NCBI GenBank assembly: GCA_029782365.1
Contig: JAKOUW010000233.1
Coordinates: 41,545-105,544, forward strand
DNA: 64,000 nt
From: Chloroflexota bacterium
Lineage (GTDB): Bacteria; Chloroflexota; Anaerolineae; Anaerolineales; UBA4823
Direction: 5' to 3'
Shown piece after piece: positions 17,801 through 25,571 of this stretch (its first letter is position 1; the number at the start of each line of letters is the position of its first letter). A program made the translations under genes and the position numbers. A model generated the notes under the pieces. That model searched no databases. It was given only the letters and a program-made list of their open reading frames with translations, and had not been told where the DNA came from.

Positions 17801-18811
17801 TTTTTGCAGGTGGTAATCCACTCCGCTCACCACAGCGCCCGTCTTGTTCTGCAGATCGGTGTGGAAGGTGATGGGCAGAGACACACCCTCCAGGTAGCCG
17901 CCAAAATCGTAATCTTTTCCGGACAGGGCAGCGGCCGCGCCCAGCGAAGCGCCGAGCAGGTCGCCGTAGCGCGTGAAGCCGGTGTAATCCCCGGCATAGC
18001 CGAAACTGCTGTCCGAGGTGCTGGCGTCGGCGCGCCCGACCTGCACATCGAAATTGCCGATGCAGATCGTGCCGTTCACCGGGTCGAAACCCGAGCCAGC
18101 CAGGATCGGCGCCAGCGGGCTGGTGCGGGCGGGGTCAACCACCACCTTGCCAGACGGCAAGCCCGGGCTGACGGCGCCGCTGAAGGCATAGCCGTAAATC
18201 CCCGGCGCCACCCCAGAGACGGTGAACGAGCCATCCAGGGCGATCGGGGCGCTGTACAACACCGCGCCGCTGCGGTCGGTCAGGCTGATCGAAGCTGAAA
18301 CTGCGGACGGCGCATGGCGGGCGGCGCTCGCCTGCACGCTGCCCGCCGGCAGTTTGCCTGCGACCGCGCCCGCCGGCGGAGTATCCAGGTTGAAGCCGGC
18401 GCAGGCGAATTCGGCGTTGGGCTCGTTGGCCACGGCGGCGCAGATGGCCGCCTGGCCCGAGGCGCTGGTCAGCGGGACGGTGATCACAGCGGAATAGCCC
18501 AGGTTGCCGGAGATGGCCGCGTTGGCCGCGCTGTAGGTGGCGCCGTTGAACAGCCAGGCGATGCGCACCGTCTGGTAACTTTGCGCCGGCGCCGTGCCGC
18601 TGACGTGCACCGCCTGGCCCAGGTAAGCGTGGTTGATGTTGAGCAGGATGGTCGGTTTCGGCCCGTTGACCGGCCCGGGCACAGATCCAGGCAGGTCAGG
18701 TGGGTTTGGTGAGGCTGCGCCATCCGAAGCGGCGAATCCGCTGGGCTGGCTGACGGTGACAAACAAGAAAACCAAAATGACAGCCGTGTGGAAGAAGCGC
18801 TTGCCTTTCAT
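14807..18811 (-). CDS. Large secreted protein with CARDB and fibronectin III-like domains
   Basis: 1334 residues from the ATG at 18811 (GGGAGG upstream); a 78-codon in-frame extension is rejected. An N-terminal signal peptide ends near SGFAAS. It is followed by an Ig-like domain, a domain with carboxypeptidase-regulatory-like strands, and a long middle part with IVTINASLSVGLGGQV and a beta-rich segment. Next comes a stretch resembling a beta-propeller over about 760-1060 (repeating AVSV/AWTV strands with data-like comparisons). A CARDB domain (about 1110-1220) and an FN3 domain (about 1235-1325) close the protein. It ends LRLYFPALRR, like the other secreted protein in this window. No catalytic site is recognised; a surface or extracellular binding protein is most likely. 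Confidence 0.75.
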   Translation of the reverse strand: MKGKRFFHTAVILVFLFVTVSQPSGFAASDGAASPNPPDLPGSVPGPVNGPKPTILLNINHAYLGQAVHVSGTAPAQSYQTVRIAWLFNGATYSAANAAISGNLGYSAVITVPLTSASGQAAICAAVANEPNAEFACAGFNLDTPPAGAVAGKLPAGSVQASAARHAPSAVSASISLTDRSGAVLYSAPIALDGSFTVSGVAPGIYGYAFSGAVSPGLPSGKVVVDPARTSPLAPILAGSGFDPVNGTICIGNFDVQVGRADASTSDSSFGYAGDYTGFTRYGDLLGASLGAAAALSGKDYDFGGYLEGVSLPITFHTDLQNKTGAVVSGVDYHLQKPDKTIVKLGTSITPGDGYSLLHDVKDFPAGRSKLIIAPVVGGSRQCPKIFSVQVDVDPMKDPHVQAGATTTWNAAQKWYDFQGTLVSAGGLLPFKYPNPEPDLPLLGKIENSFNAGLHVEGTIRLNGVVHLKILRALAAAKVLNQSLFDKSQELIDDSVAHIYTDLHDWHKTRVTFVPVTLWEDSFSTDVYKGPLASFWGIVTINASLSVGLGGQVVIEGTLYPFQPNLDATLRNKVTPSLTVSIWVDILLGVASAGADGNVAMGFSMPLRLNTNDPAHPEVIWMDTPCFSVKVTLSAWARVNLIFTKKTWNIGSYELVNYAKPAGCSALADAIRQADPQAVLAPPRVLGSPALAASASGGMLAAYVADATPAAAQSTPMVTASFFDTNNKTWLPALPVSDGLHNVQDPAVGFIGQAQIPVVAWTQTNLTLAQEEAAGDDINSYTNQQEIYYALFNSNSNTWGTPLRLTNDALPDGRAAISGDLSGATLAWTVNTAGALTNLRSLRIKVTDWDQQSNAWGPVYVLNGNGANPAMNSQVSVTRSPNLKALAFTLDVDGDIKTNGDRHILAAREAANWGSAVFDDMGTQPAGAESPSLALDQNSGQLRLAFVVRGKDGDGLSDTGIGNRAVLWTGQSNQNGAWTYQMLGDQGSPVYAEKPNLLVDANGAVSVVFRRFGAAGSNGLLGQLALAHLPAGGSFSNPGYLTDDASQHYQAAAALNPGLPGLAILDVNRAALAPGASPLTADQLKPAAPYQTALLAYQRLSTNGDAVESLLVNDQADLALDATLVISPQHAAAGFPVSVAVTLRNLGLQAASKMNTPIQVCLYNGAPPNGSLVSCQGLPANLNSLNYNDHLKFVFNLARGVGLQPLYASVSSGGYNGPAANDTALGSLGSYGAPLMTGVFADGSLPNALRVQWLPPNAASLGGYRLLRSKTAGGPYELVGETSGTTLPDLLLQLGQSYCYVVQAYGSDGVLSPYSAEACAALPLLRLYFPALRR

Positions 18812-18884
18812 CAATACCTCCCAATTTACAGTTACCCGGGTTGAAAAAAATTGCTTCCCCCATGTACAAGATCGGCTTTTAAGC

Positions 18885-18912
18885 ATTGTATAACGAAATG
18901 CGCCAATGTCAA
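18885..18912 (-). promoter_or_regulatory. Sigma-70 promoter for the large secreted protein
   Basis: Minus-strand TTGACA (18907-18912), 16-nt spacer, TACAAT (18885-18890). It gives a leader of about 70 nt that includes the GGGAGG ribosome site before the ATG at 18811. Confidence 0.75.
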
Positions 18913-19018
18913 TTTTGTGATTAATCGTGCAATGGCTGTGTGCCAGCAGTGCCGCGCCGGGTGAAATTTCTGGCGCATCCTTGAGGCCTTCCTCAGAACC
19001 CCTCCCGCCAAAAAAGTG

Positions 19019-19024
19019 TATAAT
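19019..19024 (+). promoter_or_regulatory. -10 box of leaderless promoter for the ABC exporter operon
   Basis: TATAAT followed by 7 nt (CCAATTT) and the ATG at 19032, with no Shine-Dalgarno. Confidence 0.55.
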
Positions 19025-19031
19025 CCAATTT

Positions 19032-19954
<923 letters not shown>

Positions 19955-19958
<4 letters not shown>

Positions 19959-20728
19959 ACAACCTGTGGCAGGCTTTGTGGGTGGAACTGCTCAAGGCGC
20001 GCCGCTCGCGCATGCCGCTTTTGACTGCCCTGGGTTTTTCTTTTGTGCCGCTGGCCGGCGGTTTCTTTATGATCGTGCTGAAAGACCCCGAGATGGCGCG
20101 CCGCGTCGGCCTGGTCAGCGCCAAGGCTCAGCTCACCATGGGCGCCGCCGATTGGCCCAATTACCTGCGCTTCCTCACCCTGGCCACCGGCGCCGGCGGC
20201 TCGGCCCTCTTCGGCCTGATCACCGCCTGGGTCTTCGGCCGCGAATATTCTGACCGCACCGCCAAGGATCTGCTGGCCCTGCCCACAGCGCGCGCTTCGA
20301 TCGTCATCAGCAAACTGCTGGTGGTGATCGTCTGGAGCCTGGCCATCACCCTGCTGGCCAGCCTGGTGACCCTGGCGGTGGGCGCCGCTCTGCGCCTGCC
20401 GGCGGTGGCCGCGGCTGTTTTCTTCCAGACCGGCCTGAAAATCCTGGTCGCCGCCTGCCTGGTGCTGGTGTTGGTCACACCCTTCGCCTTTGCCGCCAGC
20501 GTCTGGCGCGGCTACCTGCCGCCCATCGGCGTGCTGGGGCTGGTGATGGTGCTGAGCCAGTTCATCAACGCCGCCGGTTACGGCGAGTTCTTCCCCTGGT
20601 CGGTGCCGGCGCTGTTCGTGCAGGACACGCCGCTGGGACTTGCCAGCTACCTCATTGTCGGCCTGACCGGACTGGCCGGGCTGGCTGCCACCCTGCTGTG
20701 GTGGCGCAGCGCCGACCAGAACCGCTGA
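19955..20728 (+). CDS. ABC-2 type exporter, permease subunit
   Basis: 257 residues with six hydrophobic segments: one near 20-42, then about 75-95, 112-140, 150-178, 185-205 and 225-250. This is the layout of ABC-2 permeases (ABC2_membrane_4 type). The start overlaps the ATPase stop (ATGA), so translation is coupled. It forms the membrane channel of a two-gene exporter. Confidence 0.85.
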
Positions 20729-21655
20729 ATGGAATACCGCGCCCGCCGCCTGCGCACTGCCCGCGACCTGGCCGGGATGACCGGTCTGGCGCGCCGATTT
20801 GCCGGCCAACACCTGCATGTGGTCGATTTGCCTTACCGTTTCAGTTCCTGGGCGCTGGAAGATCCCCATAATGCCCGCCTGTGGTTTGCCGAGGATGGCG
20901 CTTTGGGCGGATGGGTCGTCTTGCAGACGCCGTTCTGGGCCGTTGATTTCGCCTGCCCCCCCGAGGCAGAGGCTGACCTGCTGCCGCGCATGCTGGACTG
21001 GGCCAGCCGGCGGGCGGCTGAACTGCAAACAGGCGGCGGCGGTTTGCCCGCCTGGTTTGCCAACGTTTTCGCCGGGCAGGCCGGGCGCATCCAGGCGCTG
21101 GAAAAAGCCGGTTTCGCCTGCCAGGCTTTCCTGGAGCAAGACGCCTGGTCGAAGGTGCTGATGAGCCGGCCGGGTCAGCTTGCGGTGGGTGACTTCCCTC
21201 TGCCGCCCGGCTACACCCTGCGCCCGCTGGGCGGAGCCCGCGAAGCGCCGGCCTATGTCGAACTGCACCAGGCGGTGTTTGAAACCAGGAATATGCGCCT
21301 GCCCTGGCGCCTGCGCACCCTGCGCCAACCGGCTTACCGGCCTGAGCTTGACCTGGTGATCAGCGCGCCAGATGGGACGCTGGCCGCGTTTTGTATTGCC
21401 TGGTACGACGAGCCCTCACACACTGGTCAAATCGAGCCGTTGGGCGCGGCGGCTGGGCACCGGCGGCGCGGCCTGGCGCAGGCCATCCTGGCGGAGGCCC
21501 TGCGCCGCCTGCAGGCGCTGGGCGCCCAGCAGGTTTTGGTCGAAACCGATAACTACCGGGATGCCGCCTTCCAATTGTACGAAAGCGCCGGTTTCCGGGT
21601 GACTCGGGAAGTGCTCGTTTACCGGAAGGATTTCACGCCTCAAGCGGCTGCGTAA
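20729..21655 (+). CDS. Tandem GNAT acetyltransferase-like protein
   Basis: 308 residues; its ATG follows the permease TGA with no gap. The C-terminal half (about 150-300) is a full GNAT domain with motif A GHRRRGLAQAIL and DNYRDAAFQLYESAGF. The N-terminal half has the same approximate layout but lacks a clear acetyl-CoA loop, so it is probably a degenerate GNAT repeat, as in mycothiol-synthase-like tandem GNATs. Co-transcription with an exporter suggests a detoxification or modification-export unit, which is inference. Confidence 0.8.
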   Translation: MEYRARRLRTARDLAGMTGLARRFAGQHLHVVDLPYRFSSWALEDPHNARLWFAEDGALGGWVVLQTPFWAVDFACPPEAEADLLPRMLDWASRRAAELQTGGGGLPAWFANVFAGQAGRIQALEKAGFACQAFLEQDAWSKVLMSRPGQLAVGDFPLPPGYTLRPLGGAREAPAYVELHQAVFETRNMRLPWRLRTLRQPAYRPELDLVISAPDGTLAAFCIAWYDEPSHTGQIEPLGAAAGHRRRGLAQAILAEALRRLQALGAQQVLVETDNYRDAAFQLYESAGFRVTREVLVYRKDFTPQAAA

Positions 21656-21660
21656 CGACT

Positions 21661-22077
21661 TTATTTCAACCGGGTCAAGACGATCACCGGGATGACGCGT
21701 GTGGTCTTGCGCTGGTAGTCGGCGAAGCCGGGCATCATCTCCACCATGCGGCTGTACAAGCGCGTCCGTTCTGGCTCGGAAGCCAGCGCGGCCCGCGCCT
21801 GGAATTTTTCGGTGCCCACCTCCACGCTGACCAGCGGGTTGGCGAGAATGTTGTAATACCAATCGGGGTGGGTGGGGGCGCCGCCTTTGGAGGCGATCAC
21901 CACCAGGCGGTCGCCGTCGGCGACATATGCGACCGGGTTGATGCGTTCATGCCCGCTCCTGGCCCCGGTGGTGTGCAGGAGCAGCAGGGTTTTGCCGGCG
22001 AAAAAACCGCCCACTTTGCCGGCGTTTGCCCGGAATTCTTCGATGATGGCCTTATTCCGATCGTTTTGATTGTTCAT
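21661..22077 (-). CDS. F420H2-type nitroreductase family (DDN-like) oxidoreductase
   Basis: 138 residues, ATG at 22077 with GAGGAT upstream. The split beta-barrel layout of deazaflavin-dependent nitroreductases is visible: LLLLHTTGARSGHERINPVAY, then DRLVVIASKGGAPTHPDWYYN, NPLVSVEVG and a closing PVIVLTR strand. The SGHERINP and KGGAPTHPDW segments hold the cofactor-phosphate and ring contacts in this family. It reduces small organic substrates using F420H2 (or, in some members, flavins). It converges on the GNAT gene with 5 nt between stops. Confidence 0.88.
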   Translation of the reverse strand: MNNQNDRNKAIIEEFRANAGKVGGFFAGKTLLLLHTTGARSGHERINPVAYVADGDRLVVIASKGGAPTHPDWYYNILANPLVSVEVGTEKFQARAALASEPERTRLYSRMVEMMPGFADYQRKTTRVIPVIVLTRLK

Positions 22078-22176
22078 GCAATAATCCTCAACTGCCAGGT
22101 GCGAAAGTTCAAAATGATTTAGATTGTCTTCGGCCTGGAATATAACCGAATTTGTCTGAAAAGTCTAGAATCAAAC

Positions 22177-22210
22177 AAAAAAGCAGCGCCAACCCTGGCG
22201 CTGCTTTTTT
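22177..22210 (-). terminator. Strong rho-independent terminator (bidirectional)
   Basis: A 15-bp perfect stem (22177-22191 with 22196-22210) flanked by A and T runs, loop of 4 nt. It lies 17 nt past the stop of the minus-strand membrane gene and ends the sigma/anti-sigma operon. The A/T runs on both arms would also let it act on the plus strand. Confidence 0.92.
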
Positions 22211-22226
22211 GTTGTGTGCATCTGCT

Positions 22227-23297
22227 TTACATCGGTGTGGAGTTTTCCATGGCCTTCAATTCGCGGTAGGTCAGCGTCCAGGCGCTGGATTCGAACACCG
22301 TGTACAAGCCGCGCAGGAAGATCAGCGGCGAGAACAGGATGATGAGGAAGAGCGGCAGGGCGGCGATGCCCCCAATGATCCAGGTGAGCGGTGTTCCTGT
22401 GAACAGGCTGGCAACGCCAAAGGCCAGAGCGCCGGGCAGGAGGCCCGCCAGCAGGGCCGGCACCAACAGCACCAGGTAAGCCGGGATCAGCACGACCAGC
22501 GCCACCATCTCCACCAGGCTGAACAGCAGGCCGACGCCGACCATCACCAGCCACATCAGGCTGGCGTTCTTCCACTGCTTGCGGAAGAGCGCCCAGCCGC
22601 TGCGCAGCGCGTCCAGCACGCCCAGCTCATCCAGGGCTGTTGCCCGGCTGAAGAAGTTGCGCAGCAGGCTGAGCAGGAGCGCCGCGGCGATGATGATCAC
22701 CAGCACGAAGAAGAAAACGCACAGCAGGGCCAGCCCGCCGAAGATTGCCGCGCCGCGGGCGCCTGCGCTGAAGTTGAAAAAGGCCGCCAGCCCGGCGCCC
22801 AGGCTCACAAGCACAATGATGAAGGCTGGCAGACCGAAGATCAGGTCGATCGCCCACAGGCGCAGGGCGCGCCGGTTCCAACCCAGGCGCCAGCCGGCGC
22901 GCAAGCCGGCTTTCGTCCCGCTCTGGTTGTACTCATCCACCATGCGCATGACCGCGGTCTCGACCGGGTAGCGCACCAGGGAGGCCAGCAGGCCGAAGAC
23001 CAGGAAGAGCATGAACAGGCCGGCGGCTAGCCAGGCGAGCGTGGCGATATGCTGTTCGGGGTGGGTGAACACCGGGAAGACGTACTCCTGCGCCCAGCGG
23101 TTGAAGTTCTGCAGCCAGGCCGGGTCGGCGCCGGTCACGGGTTGGGTGGTGCGCGGTCGGTTGTCGTTCAGGTTGTATTGCAGGCGCACGCCGCTGCCGC
23201 CGCCAGTCAGGGCTAACAGCAGGCCGAAAATCCACAGTGTGCGGTAGCTCCACACAATGCGCCAGGCTTGCTTGAGAATTTGTTGGAAGTTGATCAT
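22227..23297 (-). CDS. Multi-pass membrane protein of the ECF operon
   Basis: 356 residues with about seven hydrophobic segments: one near 20-35, one near 80-105, then about 150-175, 185-215, 240-265, 268-300 and 310-335. ATG at 23297 with AAAGGAGC. It is the last gene of the operon, 12 nt behind the anti-sigma stop, and is followed by a strong terminator. The repeated long hydrophobic stretches resemble DUF-type integral membrane proteins (glycerophosphodiesterase membrane-domain-like). No catalytic motif is visible. Its place suggests a target or partner of the sigma factor's envelope-stress response. Confidence 0.7.
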   Translation of the reverse strand: MINFQQILKQAWRIVWSYRTLWIFGLLLALTGGGSGVRLQYNLNDNRPRTTQPVTGADPAWLQNFNRWAQEYVFPVFTHPEQHIATLAWLAAGLFMLFLVFGLLASLVRYPVETAVMRMVDEYNQSGTKAGLRAGWRLGWNRRALRLWAIDLIFGLPAFIIVLVSLGAGLAAFFNFSAGARGAAIFGGLALLCVFFFVLVIIIAAALLLSLLRNFFSRATALDELGVLDALRSGWALFRKQWKNASLMWLVMVGVGLLFSLVEMVALVVLIPAYLVLLVPALLAGLLPGALAFGVASLFTGTPLTWIIGGIAALPLFLIILFSPLIFLRGLYTVFESSAWTLTYRELKAMENSTPM

Positions 23298-23309
23298 AGG
23301 TTGCTCCTT

Positions 23310-23927
23310 TTATGACTCTTTGACTGCGGCTGAGCCGGCCAGTGCCGGGGCCGCATAACTTGAAAAACTGGATGACCACCAGGCGGCCAATCCGACCAGG
23401 TAGGCCAGGGTCACAGCGCTCTGCCAGGCAAATGGGCCAAGCCAGCCCAGCAAGGTGTCCAGCAGGCCGCCGCCCACCGGCAGGCCGGGCAGCGTTGGCA
23501 GGAAAAAGGCGGCTGCGCCCAGCCACAGGCTCTGCGGCAGGCTGCCCGCCAGCCAGCCTGGAGGGAACAGGCTGGCGTTCTCCAGCAGTGTCAGCAGGGC
23601 AGTCAAAACCGCCCCGGCCTGCAGCACCGCCAGCCCACCCAGCAGGCCGGCCGCGCCGAACCACGCCAACTGCCCGGCAGGCAGGGCCGGCCGCGGGTTG
23701 TGGCGCGCCGGCAGGCGTTCGCCCAACTGGCTGGCGAAGGCCTCGGCCGTGGGCAGAGAAGACGGCAGGGGAGCGGCGTTCAGCGCCGCCGACAGGCGGC
23801 GCAGTTCGGCCAGCTCAGCGCGGCACGCTTCACAGGTTTGCAGGTGTGCTTCCAGCGTCCTGCGGGCGGCGCCGTCCAGCTCGTTGTCCAGGTATGCGCC
23901 CAGCTGGGCGCGCAGGGGATCAGGCAT
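23310..23927 (-). CDS. Anti-sigma factor with zinc-finger (zf-HC2) domain
   Basis: 205 residues from the second ATG (23927), which has AGGAGC at proper spacing; the first ATG at 23933 is only one base from that site. The zinc motif HLQTCEACRAEL (H-x3-C-x2-C) is at about 28-38, followed by an Ala/Pro-rich linker and three hydrophobic segments (about 98-118, 130-150, 170-195). The start overlaps the sigma stop by 8 nt. It holds the adjacent ECF sigma at the membrane until a signal releases it. Confidence 0.87.
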   Translation of the reverse strand: MPDPLRAQLGAYLDNELDGAARRTLEAHLQTCEACRAELAELRRLSAALNAAPLPSSLPTAEAFASQLGERLPARHNPRPALPAGQLAWFGAAGLLGGLAVLQAGAVLTALLTLLENASLFPPGWLAGSLPQSLWLGAAAFFLPTLPGLPVGGGLLDTLLGWLGPFAWQSAVTLAYLVGLAAWWSSSFSSYAAPALAGSAAVKES

Positions 23928-24495
23928 GTGCATGCTCCTGTTCGTTCGGATACCATTCCAATTCTTTGCGCAGTAAACTGCGGGCGTAATTCAGGCGTGA
24001 CATCACCGTGCCAGGCGGGATGTCCAGGGCCAGTGAGATTTCGCTGTATGAAAGGCCGCTGTATTCGCGCAGCACCAGCACCGACCGGGCGGCCGGCGGC
24101 AGAGCCAGCACGGCGCGCTGCACGCGTTCGGCCTGCTCGCGCGCCAGCAAAGCGGCTTCTGGGCCTGGGGTTGGATCAGCCAACACATTTTCCTGTTCGT
24201 CCAGCCCAGAGGCCGGGCGGCGGCGCAGGGCGTCCAGGGCGGTGTTGATGGCGATGCGGTACAGCCAACTGCGAAATGCGGCGCGCGGTTGAAACGACGG
24301 CAGAGCCAGCCAGGCTTTCAAAAAAGCCTCCTGGGCGGCGTCCTCGGCTGTCTGCGCCTGGCCGCACATGCGGTACACCGCTCCGATCACGCCGTCGTAA
24401 TGCCGGCGCACCAGCTCCGCGTAGGCCGCCCGCTCGCCGCGGCGAGCCTGCTCGACCAGGTGTTCTTCCGATTCATCGCTGAGTGCGCCGTTCAC
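23920..24495 (-). CDS. ECF-family RNA polymerase sigma factor
   Basis: 191 residues from a GTG at 24495 preceded by AAAGGAAATGAG. Region 2 is clear (RRHYDGVIGAVYRMCGQAQTAEDAAQEAFLKAW, with the DAAQEAF core and SWLYRIAINTALDALRR). Region 4 follows after a short acidic linker (LPPAARSVLVLREYSGLSYSEISLAL, then TVMSRLNYARSLLRKEL). The longer open frame upstream lacks any start with a ribosome site. A TAGTAT lies about 25 nt upstream as a possible -10. It leads a three-gene operon with its anti-sigma factor and a membrane protein. Confidence 0.93.
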   Translation of the reverse strand: MNGALSDESEEHLVEQARRGERAAYAELVRRHYDGVIGAVYRMCGQAQTAEDAAQEAFLKAWLALPSFQPRAAFRSWLYRIAINTALDALRRRPASGLDEQENVLADPTPGPEAALLAREQAERVQRAVLALPPAARSVLVLREYSGLSYSEISLALDIPPGTVMSRLNYARSLLRKELEWYPNEQEHAHA

Positions 24496-24621
24496 ATCCT
24501 CATTTCCTTTCTTAATACTATAACGAAAACCGGCAGAAGAATATTCGAAATGGCAGGTGATTCGGGTAAAATCATCTATCAAACGGGCGGCTGGGTTCGC
24601 CGGCCGGCTGGAAAGGATGTG

Positions 24622-25122
24622 ATGAACCGCGAAACTGCTCTTACCCTCGCCGCCTACAACGCCTGGGCTAACCACAGGCTGCTGCTCAAAGCAGGGCGCC
24701 TGCCCTGGGCCGAACTGCAGGCTGATGCGGCCGTCAGCCACGGCAGTCTGCTGGCGGGTCTGGTGCACATCCTGGACACGCAGTGGTATTGGCGCACCGG
24801 CGCCCAGACAGGCCGCCTGCCGCTGCGCACACTGCAGGCGGGGGAATTCAGCGGCCTGCCCGACCTGCGCGGCAGGTGGCAGTTGGAGGATCGTTTGCTC
24901 AGCGATTATGTCGGCGGCTTGTCGGATGAAGATGTTCTGAGCGAGGTGGAATACACCTGGCCTCAGGCCCGGCCGCGCCGCCGCCCGCTCTGGCACATCC
25001 TGCTGCACATTGTTAACCACGGCACTCAGCACCGCAGTGAACTCGGCCTGCGCCTGGCCGAGCTGGGTCATTCCCCCGGCGACCTGGATTTTATTAAGTT
25101 CGTGGCAAAATTGAACCGCTGA
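24622..25122 (+). CDS. DinB family protein (putative metal-dependent thiol S-transferase fold)
   Basis: 166 residues from the ATG at 24622, with GGAAAGGATGTG upstream; longer in-frame starts lie in the promoter region shared with the divergent sigma gene. The DinB four-helix bundle is visible: LAAYNAWANHRLL opens it, a metal-ligand His lies in LVHILDTQWYW, and the closing helix has NHGTQHRSELGLRL, which carries the other two His ligands. DinB/YfiT proteins bind a divalent metal; some transfer bacillithiol or mycothiol, others have no known activity. No start-site conflict remains. Confidence 0.85.
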   Translation: MNRETALTLAAYNAWANHRLLLKAGRLPWAELQADAAVSHGSLLAGLVHILDTQWYWRTGAQTGRLPLRTLQAGEFSGLPDLRGRWQLEDRLLSDYVGGLSDEDVLSEVEYTWPQARPRRRPLWHILLHIVNHGTQHRSELGLRLAELGHSPGDLDFIKFVAKLNR

Positions 25123-25199
25123 AGCGCTGAGGAAGATGAAAACCCTGTATCATACTCATGCTGACCGAGCAGAGATTCTGACAAAAGGAGCGAAATGCA

Positions 25200-25496
25200 A
25201 TGGTGATTACAATTTTGGAAGCTCAGGTGACCGCGGAGAAAACCGCAGAACTGGTGACAACCTACCAGGAGGCTGTACGCCAATTGGATCCCGGGATTGT
25301 GCAGACTTTCTTATTGCAGAGCGCCAAAGACCCTGCGCTGTGGCAAATTGTCACCCATTGGGAAAGCAGGCAGGCGCTGGAAGCCATGCGGCAGTCAGGC
25401 GAGACGCCGCGCGGCGTGCTGGTTTTCCGGGCGGCGGGGGCAGAGCCGCGCCTGTCCGTGTTCAGCGTCCTGGCGCAGGCGCGCGCAGAGCGTTAA
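25200..25496 (+). CDS. ABM-like (antibiotic biosynthesis monooxygenase fold) small protein
   Basis: 98 residues, ATG at 25200 with AAAGGAG 9 nt before. The ferredoxin-like alpha/beta order fits a dimeric ABM protein: VVITILEAQV strand, a helix ending in YQEAVRQL, GIVQTFLLQSAKDPALWQIVTHWES, then a helix and a closing strand. Such proteins include quinol monooxygenases and many of unknown activity. It lies 77 nt behind the DinB gene and has its own ribosome site. Function is not assigned. Confidence 0.6.
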   Translation: MVITILEAQVTAEKTAELVTTYQEAVRQLDPGIVQTFLLQSAKDPALWQIVTHWESRQALEAMRQSGETPRGVLVFRAAGAEPRLSVFSVLAQARAER

Positions 25497-25571
25497 TCAT
25501 AATTGAACCCTGGCTGGCCTTATTTTGACTGGCAAGTTGCGCCGTGATGGGTTTACAATTGCAAGCTGAAG

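Noticed and set aside
24496..25071. Long N-terminal extension of the ECF sigma frame
   Set aside because: It runs antisense to the DinB gene, has no ribosome site, and would double the family's usual length. The GTG at 24495 has a proper site.
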